From a virus: a stretch of DNA of 23,821 nucleotides. The DNA lies in the IMG/VR virus record IMGVR_UViG_3300017753_000107, positions 1 through 23,821 of that record; one strand, given 5' to 3'. Of this stretch, positions 1-7,072 are shown one piece after another. A program made the position numbers and the translations under genes. A model generated the notes under the pieces. The model searched no databases and was not told where the DNA came from. It worked only from the letters and a program-made list of their open reading frames with translations. Within the stretch, counting starts at the first letter, position 1. Each line of letters starts with the position of its first letter.

Positions 1-559
1 TGTCCTTAGTACTGGAAGCCAACTTATGTTTAATATATGCGTTTTTATCGAACGAACGACCTACATAATAATTTAAAAAACCATCTTTATCATATGATGG
101 AACTACAACCATATTTCTTAATGGACCTTGTTCACAATAATGTAAGTCGTATTTTACTACGTCTTGTTGAGTGACTCCTCTTTGGTTTAAATAATGTAAA
201 GCATGTTTTGATAAAACTGCAGAGCTAGACATAATTGGTGTGACTTCTTTAGGTAGCGTTAAAGTGTTAGCGTCAACTTTTTGTTTGACTTTTGATTTGA
301 AATTATATTGTTGATCTATTTCTTTTAAAGCACTATATGCTGCACCTGGAGCGTTGGCTTTTTTAAGTAATTGAAAAGCTCTATGACCTTTATAACCACA
401 AACCCAACACTGAAATTTTTGAGATAGTAAGTTAAATGTTAGTTTATTCTTATGGTGGTTACAAGAAGGACATTTAAAAACAGCTTCGTCTCCTCCACGA
501 GCAGACTTACTTCTACCTAAAACTGATTCTAATAATTTTTTTAATAAATCTTCTTTCAT
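1..559 (-). CDS. gp61: DNA primase, DnaG/T4 gp61-like (partial, 3' end beyond window)
   Basis: Synthesises RNA primers on the lagging-strand template at the phage fork, normally with the replicative helicase. The first 186 residues are visible and open to the window edge. A CHC2-type zinc ribbon is formed by Cys30, Cys33, Cys51 and Cys54 (CPSC and CWVC pairs). Residues about 119-142 (HALHYLNQRGVTQQDVVKY) match the 'YL..RGi' helix that opens the DnaG RNA-polymerase domain, and residues 149-170 match its following strand pair. The catalytic Toprim acidic residues lie outside the window. The ATG at 559-557 overlaps the stop of the upstream GIY-YIG gene (ATGA), which implies translational coupling. 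Family is clear from the zinc ribbon plus the YL..RG motif; equivalence to gp61 is inferred from the T4-like context. Confidence 0.9.
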   Translation of the reverse strand, partial: MKEDLLKKLLESVLGRSKSARGGDEAVFKCPSCNHHKNKLTFNLLSQKFQCWVCGYKGHRAFQLLKKANAPGAAYSALKEIDQQYNFKSKVKQKVDANTLTLPKEVTPIMSSSAVLSKHALHYLNQRGVTQQDVVKYDLHYCEQGPLRNMVVVPSYDKDGFLNYYVGRSFDKNAYIKHKLASSTKD

Positions 560-981
560 CTAAAATCCCTATCATAAAACTTACCTAATATATTATCATT
601 AAGATATTTAGGTGTTTCTAAAACTTCTAATATAAATTGATATTTACATTCTAAATATGTAAGTTCTTTTTTATTATAAGCCACTTGTAGGATTTTTCTT
701 TCTAAGTCTTCTTTATTTGCGTCTTTTATAAAACTGTGAGAACCATAGTAAGTTTTCCAATCGCTTTCCTTTTGTACTCTTTTAAATACAGGAGGACGAC
801 CTTTACCTTCCCAAAGTGCTTTTTCTTTTTTGCCTAATTTTTTCTTTAAATTGTAAATTAAAGATTTTTTACCAATATACCTTTTACCCGTTGGTAAATG
901 TGTTGTTTGATAGATGAAACCAAATGCACCTTCTGGAAGGTCAACGATTTCATTGATTTGTTCATTTAAGTAATACCACAT
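556..981 (-). CDS. GIY-YIG endonuclease, SegE-like
   Basis: Predicted single-domain DNA endonuclease of 141 residues. The GIY half is GFIY at residues 21-24 and the YIG half is RYIG at 34-37, separated by the usual short hairpin (TGK turn). Basic residues follow (KKS, then a Lys-rich stretch about 46-54). A WKTYYGS motif at 75-81 and a late Glu in LECKYQF (Glu111, the likely metal-binding acid) are as in T4 SegE-like free-standing nucleases. No separate DNA-binding module is visible. It sits between the late adhesin and the primase, with a 24-base gap upstream and an ATGA overlap into the primase. T4 Seg proteins are homing endonucleases, but this copy is built into the operon and may have another role. 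The start lacks a Shine-Dalgarno; the ATG at 981 is the first Met before the domain. Confidence 0.82.
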   Translation of the reverse strand: MWYYLNEQINEIVDLPEGAFGFIYQTTHLPTGKRYIGKKSLIYNLKKKLGKKEKALWEGKGRPPVFKRVQKESDWKTYYGSHSFIKDANKEDLERKILQVAYNKKELTYLECKYQFILEVLETPKYLNDNILGKFYDRDFR

Positions 982-1005
982 AATGGTGAATGTATGAAAA
1001 ATATT

Positions 1006-4000
1006 TTAGGTATCCCAGCGAAGTACAAAAGTAGTGTCAGTTTCATCAGAAGCTCTAACTGGCTGACCAAGTTTACCTACTACTAATAATTCGTTGTCTT
1101 CATTATAAAGACCAATTGTAGTAACATAAGGTTTAAAAAGTGAACCTGTTGCAAAATCTGCTAATTCATGGGAATCTTGAGATCTTATTTTTCTTGCTGA
1201 AATGTTTAATGTGTCATTAAATTCATATTCATCTATTGTACATTGATATTCATGTTCAAAAATTAAATGTGATCCTTGAAAATGAACTTTATATAAAACA
1301 GGTTCAGGATTTGTATTATTTGAACCTATAATTACTTTACTAAGAGATCTTCCACGAAAATTAGAAATAACATAAGCATTTCCATTGTCTATAAATCTAA
1401 GATTATTTAATCCACTAGCATTATCTTTAAATCTATAATCTGTTAATGTACCACTTTCATCAAAATTACCATTTCCCCCTATACCAAAATTTTCTATGAA
1501 AAAATCATTTGTAGGAAAAGTTCTTTCAAGTATTCCCCCAGGTTTAGCTAAAGGAGTTGAATTTATATAATAAGCTGATAATATATCCCATGGTACTTCT
1601 AATCTATATTCCCATAATCTGGTACCTTGTGTTTCGGTTCCAAAATTAGTTGCAGGAATCCATCCATTTACTGCATCAAATTGTGTACCCCATCCTCCTG
1701 CAGCAAACCTAGTACCTGTTGGTTCAGATATAGAGGAGGCTTGACTTGTTAAAAACATTTTAGTTCCATCATTATTAAATTCTATGGATCTTACTTTTAT
1801 AGGATATCCTTCTGGTGAAATTAAAGATGTTAAATCTAATACTTTTCCTGAATGTCCATATCTATAATTTACAGGATTTCTATTAGTTGCTAAAGATGAT
1901 GAATCAGTAAAAGCTGCAGGTTGATTATCTTTAAAATATTCACCTGTTATTTCTATACTGCTTATATCCCAAGGTACTGCTAAATTATGTTCTATTATAT
2001 TGTAAGTAGAGTCTAAAGGAGTATTGGGACCACTTGGTAAACCAAGAGGATTTAAATAAAGATCAGGACCCATAGAATTATTTCTATGATCTCCACTATC
2101 AAATCTAACTTTTGCTGAATCATGTGCTGTGAAAAATTTAGTACCATCTGGTTTAAATGCAAGTGCCATTGGGGTTAATCCTCCTTGTCTATAATATTTT
2201 TGTGATGGGGTAACAGTTTGTTCTGCTATCATACTACTAAATTTATAATATTCAGTACGATATACTTTAGCTTGATCTATTCTTAAAGAATCAGCAGTCC
2301 AATTACTAGCATCACGGACAGGTGTTTGTGTAGCGGGGTTAGATCCACTAGATATATTCCAAGGAACAGTAAGAGGTATTTGAACTATTCCTCCTAAAAA
2401 TCTCCAATAGGTTGATCCAGAACTAGCATGATTTTTAAAAAGATCAAGATTATTATAAGTAGCTGGAGGTATAGTTGTGGAGGATGGGTTTACTGTTTGA
2501 AAATGGGTATCCATTTCAGCCATAGTAGGATGATTAGATCCTGATAATATATCATGACCATTTCCAATTAGATATAAATTCATTCCATCAGGTGAAAATT
2601 TTATATCATGTGTATTATTTAAAAATAAATAAGGAAGAGAAGATGATATAGTTGCATATGAAGCTGTGTGTCCTAATGCGTGAGCTGTTGTACCCGTAAG
2701 ATAAGCTCCTGATCCTACATCATTTCCTGTTGTGCTTTGTGAAACAAAAGAAAAAGGAGTACTTAACTCATGTTTATAAACCGTCATTGGGTGTTTATGT
2801 CGTAGACTTCTATCTGAATTAGAATATCCTGCGTTAACATTACTTAAATTACTTTCTCTTCTTTCTACATAAAAATGTTCTGTTCCATCTGGTTTAACAT
2901 CAATCCCACCATGCATTGGTGTTGCATTACCATCAAAAGGTTGATTATTATAATTAAATTTAAATGTTCTTTCAGCAATTCTATCTACATTATGAGGATT
3001 AAATTCAAAAATTGCTTTAGTAGGTACGTCTATATCTTGTACATTTGGTTTTGTAATTGTTGCAAAACCATTTTGATAAAAAATATTTCCAATATAAGGA
3101 GAAGCATCTATACTTTCTGATATATTTTTAATTGAAGCTGTATTAAATTGATTATTCCATATATTTATACAACTTAAACTTCCATTAAAAAATTTTGTAT
3201 CTGATCCTAATGTTTCATCTTTACTTATTATACCTTTAGAACCTATATATAAATTAGCTAAATTTCTTGTTTCTTCTAATACACTATCAGAAGCTTCTAT
3301 AATTTTATTACCATCTATATGAATTTCCATTACAGATGATGATTTTTGAACTAAAACATGGTGAAATTCAGGATGTTTAGAAGAACCCGTTAGTTCAGCA
3401 CTTATAGATATTGTTTGTTTTCCATCTGATCTTGCAAAATATAATGATTGACTTTGCATGTAAACCTCAAATGGAAATTGAGGCTGAGAAGGTATGTCTA
3501 AAGGTTGAGAAGAACCTGATTTTGCAGTATTTTTAGTTGTTTGAGTACCAGTATTTAAATCACTTGGAGATACTGTTTGTGTTCCACTTTTACATATAAT
3601 ATAACGTTTCGATTTATCGTAAAATACACTATTTGGTCCTCTTGGAACTCTTCTTACTGGTAAAAAGGTTTTAGGTGAGCTAGCTAAAGAAAAATCTTTA
3701 GGGAAAATATGATTTGGCAGAATTGCAGGAAGTAATCCTGTTCCTTCAAAAGGGTAAAGATAACCAACATATTGATTAGGATGACTAGGAAAAGATGACG
3801 ATGCTTCTGTAGATGTTAATAGTGTATGTGGTAGAGCATCTGGGAGACTAAAATCTGCACTATCTGCTTCTAAATTTTCTTTTAAAAATTTAAAATCTGG
3901 ATTTATAGTAAGTTCTAAAGGAAAAGCAGCTGTTGCATTTTGAAAACCCTTTATTATGTTTAAATTTTCATTTGCTGTGTGCATTTCTGTTAATGTGGGT

Positions 4001-5190
4001 ATATACCAATCATTATATCCTTTAAATATAAGTCCATCTATAAGAGTACCTGCAGTTCCTGTAGCTGCCCCATCTGCATTTCTCATATTTACAGTTTGTG
4101 CTTTACCATCCCCTATTTTAGGTGTAAAACCAGGTCCTGTTGTTACATTACCTACTCCTGCGTTAGCGTTTGCTCCATCTACTCCCCAAACATATGGTTG
4201 ACCTAATTGATTAGAAAATGTTCCTATTGCCTCTTTAGATATAATATAAATAAAAAATGGATCTACATCAAATATTCTTCCTCCTCCAAAATCTAATCCA
4301 ATACTTGATGATGCATTTATTATTTTACCTCCTACAGGATTAGGATCTATCCAAAAAGATATTGAAAAATCTTCATTATTAAAATTAAATTTATCATTAT
4401 GAGGAGATGTTATGTATGAACCTACTTTACTATCAAAATCTATTTGTGAATAATTGTTCCCATTAACTCCTAAATTACTATTTCGACTAAAATTGACTTT
4501 TTTATATGTAAATTCATTATAATAATAACTTTCATCTGTTTCTAATAAATTATTAGGAGTGCTATAACGAGGTGTTGCATCTGGGTGTTCTACTCCTCTT
4601 CTCCAAAATCTTTTAGTTATTCCTACTTCTTTATTTTGTGGATCAGTTAATTTAACAGCATATCCAGGAATAGTATCTAAATCATATGCTTTAAAAGCAT
4701 TAACTGGTTCTAATTTAAATACATTTTTTCGAATGTCTGAAGGGTAATGGTTTATGTTAGTACCACTAATAATAAGATTACCGTAAGTATCATCTACTAC
4801 TTGATAATTGCTTGAAGAAAGCAAAAATTCTCCTGGTTTTACTTCATGACCATATAATCCTGCTGGAATAGATAATATTTGAGCGGTTTTATATAATTTT
4901 CTTTGTTGTTTTAAATAATTATTATATCCAAATCTATCAAAAATATTTTTTTTAAAATTTCTATAAAAAAGATGATCTAATTGATTATATTTAATAACAT
5001 TTTTAGTATCACCTCCATAAGCACCACTAGATGTACTATACTGAGATATAGATTCTGAAGTCCAACTAACACTGTGCCATGTTATTTGATTTTCTTCGGC
5101 TGATTGAGAAGTAAAATTATATTGTTTATGGGCATTAAAAGGAACTACTGCGTAATCTTGGGCTGTAAACTTTTTATAAGCTTCTGACAT
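1006..5190 (-). CDS. Large multidomain tail adhesin (LamG + DUF1566/Lcl + beta-propeller)
   Basis: Probable receptor-binding virion protein of 1394 residues. Residues 1-140 and 1290-1394 match the scaffold of the neighbouring 367-residue protein: an FxxQD start, a 'KPG.. L' segment near 118-124, and a C-terminal YVTTIGLYNEDNELLVVGKL block (1355-1374). Residues about 225-297 and 520-697 look like two halves of a LamG/concanavalin-type lectin domain (DFSISFW at 274-280; IHIDG at 623-627; LYIGSKG at 647-653). Between them, about 300-516, lies a DUF1566-like (Lcl) domain with YNDWYIPTLTEM, LLTSTE and a terminal LPVRRVP. Residues about 750-1290 hold degenerate beta-propeller blades with FxPDGTK and VPWDIS motifs. 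No signal peptide or transmembrane segment. Carbohydrate binding is inferred from the folds. Twelve-base gap from the upstream gene, no Shine-Dalgarno. Confidence 0.85.
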   Translation of the reverse strand: MSEAYKKFTAQDYAVVPFNAHKQYNFTSQSAEENQITWHSVSWTSESISQYSTSSGAYGGDTKNVIKYNQLDHLFYRNFKKNIFDRFGYNNYLKQQRKLYKTAQILSIPAGLYGHEVKPGEFLLSSSNYQVVDDTYGNLIISGTNINHYPSDIRKNVFKLEPVNAFKAYDLDTIPGYAVKLTDPQNKEVGITKRFWRRGVEHPDATPRYSTPNNLLETDESYYYNEFTYKKVNFSRNSNLGVNGNNYSQIDFDSKVGSYITSPHNDKFNFNNEDFSISFWIDPNPVGGKIINASSSIGLDFGGGRIFDVDPFFIYIISKEAIGTFSNQLGQPYVWGVDGANANAGVGNVTTGPGFTPKIGDGKAQTVNMRNADGAATGTAGTLIDGLIFKGYNDWYIPTLTEMHTANENLNIIKGFQNATAAFPLELTINPDFKFLKENLEADSADFSLPDALPHTLLTSTEASSSFPSHPNQYVGYLYPFEGTGLLPAILPNHIFPKDFSLASSPKTFLPVRRVPRGPNSVFYDKSKRYIICKSGTQTVSPSDLNTGTQTTKNTAKSGSSQPLDIPSQPQFPFEVYMQSQSLYFARSDGKQTISISAELTGSSKHPEFHHVLVQKSSSVMEIHIDGNKIIEASDSVLEETRNLANLYIGSKGIISKDETLGSDTKFFNGSLSCINIWNNQFNTASIKNISESIDASPYIGNIFYQNGFATITKPNVQDIDVPTKAIFEFNPHNVDRIAERTFKFNYNNQPFDGNATPMHGGIDVKPDGTEHFYVERRESNLSNVNAGYSNSDRSLRHKHPMTVYKHELSTPFSFVSQSTTGNDVGSGAYLTGTTAHALGHTASYATISSSLPYLFLNNTHDIKFSPDGMNLYLIGNGHDILSGSNHPTMAEMDTHFQTVNPSSTTIPPATYNNLDLFKNHASSGSTYWRFLGGIVQIPLTVPWNISSGSNPATQTPVRDASNWTADSLRIDQAKVYRTEYYKFSSMIAEQTVTPSQKYYRQGGLTPMALAFKPDGTKFFTAHDSAKVRFDSGDHRNNSMGPDLYLNPLGLPSGPNTPLDSTYNIIEHNLAVPWDISSIEITGEYFKDNQPAAFTDSSSLATNRNPVNYRYGHSGKVLDLTSLISPEGYPIKVRSIEFNNDGTKMFLTSQASSISEPTGTRFAAGGWGTQFDAVNGWIPATNFGTETQGTRLWEYRLEVPWDILSAYYINSTPLAKPGGILERTFPTNDFFIENFGIGGNGNFDESGTLTDYRFKDNASGLNNLRFIDNGNAYVISNFRGRSLSKVIIGSNNTNPEPVLYKVHFQGSHLIFEHEYQCTIDEYEFNDTLNISARKIRSQDSHELADFATGSLFKPYVTTIGLYNEDNELLVVGKLGQPVRASDETDTTFVLRWDT
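1321..2943 (-). repeat. Degenerate beta-propeller blade repeats in adhesin
   Basis: Within adhesin residues about 750-1290, four to five divergent blades share a core 'I.FxPDGT(K)xF/Y': IDVKPDGTEHFY (763-774), IKFSPDGMNLYL (863-874), LAFKPDGTKFFT (1010-1021), IEFNNDGTKMFL (1136-1147) and probably LRFIDNGNAYVI (1264-1275). Three are followed or preceded by a VPW(D/N)I(S/L) motif: 942-947, 1072-1077 and 1199-1204. This 'PDGTK...STPWDVS' type repeat is common in marine phage and bacterial surface proteins. Repetition is at the protein level only; the DNA is too diverged to look repeated. Confidence 0.72.
3643..4290 (-). other. DUF1566 (Lcl-type) domain inserted in LamG domain of adhesin
   Basis: Encodes about residues 301-516 of the adhesin. 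Visible hallmarks in family order: GGGRIFDVD at 302-310, PYVWG at 332-336, an IGDG turn at 359-362, the signature YNDWYIPTLTEM at 392-403, LLTSTE at 457-462 and the closing LPVRRVP at 510-516. This pattern is typical of DUF1566/Lcl domains, which are reported to have a C-type-lectin-like fold. Flanking sequences on both sides read as lectin (LamG) strands, so it appears nested within another domain. Boundaries are approximate. Confidence 0.75.
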
Positions 5191-5202
5191 TTAAAGGACA
5201 TT

Positions 5203-6306
5203 TTAATAATCTAATTTAACTCTAATAAGTGCTTCCTTTGTAAAATCTTTAACAACTGGTTGACTTAATTTTGCTACTGCAACTAAATCATTAGAATCAT
5301 TATATAAACCTACAGTTGTAATGTAAGTTACTGGGTTATTTATCATACTACTATAAGTTAAATTACCTGTATTATCTGTAAATGAAGGGTTTGTTGTATA
5401 ATTAAATTCAAAGTTTTTAGCTCTTGCAAAATAATATTGTGATGTTATTTTTTCTTCACTGTCTACTATAAACCCTCCTGCTGACATTGATATTGCATAA
5501 AATAATTGTTCTGGATTACGAAGTGCACCAATATAATCATATTGGTTTAAAGGTCCTCTTGATATATTAGGAGCTAATCCTGAAAAATTAGCTGTACCCA
5601 TAGCTGAAGAACCAGTAGTTCCAAAAGCTGATGGGTTTAAAATGATTACACCTGCATCTGGGTAAAATAAACCATATGAAGAAGTTACATTATTACCTGT
5701 TCCAATTTGTAAATGGGTACCATCTTTAGCTATTCCACTAGATCCTGATACAATATTAAATTGTCTTCCTAAATTAGTAAGTTTAGCAGAACCATTTGTT
5801 GTAACACTATCATCTGTAAGGTGAATTTCTGATTGTACCCCTGGAGATACTTGTATAGAAGCAGATATATCTAAATTTAAAGTACCTGGTTTTAAAGATT
5901 GTTTATATCTTGCTCTTGCTATATTAATAACATAAATATCATCTGGCACATGAGTACCAAATGTAAAAAATTGATTTTCATCTCCATAAATTAAACTTCT
6001 ATAAGCACCATAAGTTGTTCTAGCAGCATTAAAACCATGTGAACCACTATCAGATGTAAAATCAGGAGAACCTGATCCTAATCTATTACCATAACCAACA
6101 GAATATTGTATTTCTGCTGCTGATGATGAAGGATGTATATTATAAACATCTAAATGAAACCATCCTGAACTAGTAGGAGAATTAAAATGTTGTACAGAAC
6201 TTGTATATCCTGTTTGTAAATTGTTTGTGTTATTACTCCATGTTGAAGTTACTAAAGAATCTGTACTTACTACTATATCTTGTTGGCTAAATCTTGTTAA
6301 ACTCAT
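5203..6306 (-). CDS. Tail fibre / adhesin scaffold protein
   Basis: A 367-residue virion protein of a family seen in marine T4-like phages, with no enzymatic motif. N-terminal: FSQQDIVV (6-13), then IQYSVGYGNRLGSGS (66-80). The middle has DDIYVINIARARYKQSLKPGT (122-142) and a LFYPDAGVIILNP strand pair (213-225). The C-terminal 80 residues carry YYFARAKNFEFNY (291-303) and TYITTVGLYNDSNDLVAVAKL (327-347), ending KVKLDY. The same blocks, in the same order, occur in the downstream 1394-residue adhesin, so the two are paralogues and may assemble on the same baseplate position. Gly/Ser/Thr-rich, predicted all-beta. It lies 11 bases after the 234-residue structural gene and 12 bases before the large adhesin. 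The leader is AAATAAATAAATG, with no Shine-Dalgarno. Confidence 0.75.
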   Translation of the reverse strand: MSLTRFSQQDIVVSTDSLVTSTWSNNTNNLQTGYTSSVQHFNSPTSSGWFHLDVYNIHPSSSAAEIQYSVGYGNRLGSGSPDFTSDSGSHGFNAARTTYGAYRSLIYGDENQFFTFGTHVPDDIYVINIARARYKQSLKPGTLNLDISASIQVSPGVQSEIHLTDDSVTTNGSAKLTNLGRQFNIVSGSSGIAKDGTHLQIGTGNNVTSSYGLFYPDAGVIILNPSAFGTTGSSAMGTANFSGLAPNISRGPLNQYDYIGALRNPEQLFYAISMSAGGFIVDSEEKITSQYYFARAKNFEFNYTTNPSFTDNTGNLTYSSMINNPVTYITTVGLYNDSNDLVAVAKLSQPVVKDFTKEALIRVKLDY

Positions 6307-6317
6307 TTATTTATTTT

Positions 6318-7022
6318 TTATATACTTTCTGAAGGAGTTGCATCTGAAGCTGCGGCTGTTGTTATTGCTACTGTTTTAGATATTTCAAGTGGTATTGTTA
6401 ATCTTGCACCTGTATTTCTACCTTCTATTGTAAGGGTTGTTAATAATTTTTCATTTGATCCAAATAGAGATGTTGCACTAATTCCTGTTATGCTAAGTCC
6501 TGATCCATTAACACTTTCTCCAACAGCTGTTGTAGAATAAGGTGCTGCCATTCTAGCTCTAGGTGTTTGTTGTCCACCTACACCTGAAAATCTTGAAACT
6601 AATCGTCTGTCTGCTATTGTGTAATTATATCCATTTGGTTCTGCTAATCCTGTTGTTACACCATTATAATTAAGTGTTTTAGGAGTAAGAGAAAATGTTC
6701 CACCAATAGCTAATTTTATAATGTTTATTCCCGCATCAATAAATGGTATTACAGAAGTTCCTCTGTCTAAAGTTATTAATTTATGACGCATTATATGATT
6801 TCCATCTGGAATAGCTTCTATTACAGACATGTTTTCGATTGCTTCTCCTGAATATTGAGAACCATTTGGGTGGTTTTCATTAAACATAGTGTAATCTATT
6901 TCATCGTCTCCTAAAGCGAATTGTGTTATTTTAAAAGAACCATCATTACGTGCAATTAATTCACGTCCTCTTTTAGTTAAAATTGCGTCTACTGTGATTG
7001 TTGAACTGTCTAAATATCCCAT
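6318..7022 (-). CDS. Conserved marine T4-like phage structural protein
   Basis: A 234-residue protein whose N-terminal half is a recognisable conserved phage family: GYLDSSTITVDAILTKRGRELIAR (about 2-25), FKITQFALGDDEIDYTMFN (30-48), then HPNGSQY and EAIENMSVIEA (60-70). I recall relatives annotated as structural proteins near baseplate and tail-fibre genes; no biochemical role is known to me. The C-terminal half (about 110-234) is Gly/Thr/Ser-rich and beta-predicted, with an Ig-like feel (LTTLTIEGRNTGARLTIPL). It heads the fibre/adhesin group (367- and 1394-residue proteins) and is preceded by the largest gap of the window (50 bases), which carries a candidate late promoter. A connector or attachment role for fibres is possible but is inference. 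Confidence 0.65.
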   Translation of the reverse strand: MGYLDSSTITVDAILTKRGRELIARNDGSFKITQFALGDDEIDYTMFNENHPNGSQYSGEAIENMSVIEAIPDGNHIMRHKLITLDRGTSVIPFIDAGINIIKLAIGGTFSLTPKTLNYNGVTTGLAEPNGYNYTIADRRLVSRFSGVGGQQTPRARMAAPYSTTAVGESVNGSGLSITGISATSLFGSNEKLLTTLTIEGRNTGARLTIPLEISKTVAITTAAASDATPSESI

Positions 7023-7039
7023 TTTATTTGTGTTTTGTT

Positions 7040-7047
7040 ATAAATAT
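7040..7047 (-). promoter_or_regulatory. Candidate late promoter core ATATTTAT
   Basis: On the coding (minus) strand the 50-base gap reads AATTTATATTTATAAC around this site, 17 bases before the ATG of the 234-residue structural gene. The same 8-mer lies in the other two largest gaps. No Shine-Dalgarno follows. Role inferred from position and recurrence only; the 8-mer also occurs inside genes (18554-18561, 20566-20573). Confidence 0.4.
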
Positions 7048-7072
7048 AAATTGTTTTAAAAATATGTTATTT

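Noticed and set aside
3956-4201. Plus-strand open frame inside the adhesin
   Set aside because: Opposite to a strongly supported coding frame with recognisable DUF1566 motifs, no independent family signal. The same holds for plus-strand frames at 2875-3120, 12897-13088, 13621-13935, 14135-14338, 19708-20112, 21931-22128 and 23201-23404.
3643-4290. A diversity-generating retroelement
   Set aside because: Only the possible variable-protein fold is seen; no reverse transcriptase or template repeat was noticed in this window. Left as a check, not a call.
7039-7046. Exact T4 late promoter TATAAATA on the plus strand (also at 23335-23342 region)
   Set aside because: No plus-strand gene follows it; if functional, the minus-strand reading (ATATTTAT) is the relevant one. 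Kept only as a minus-strand candidate.
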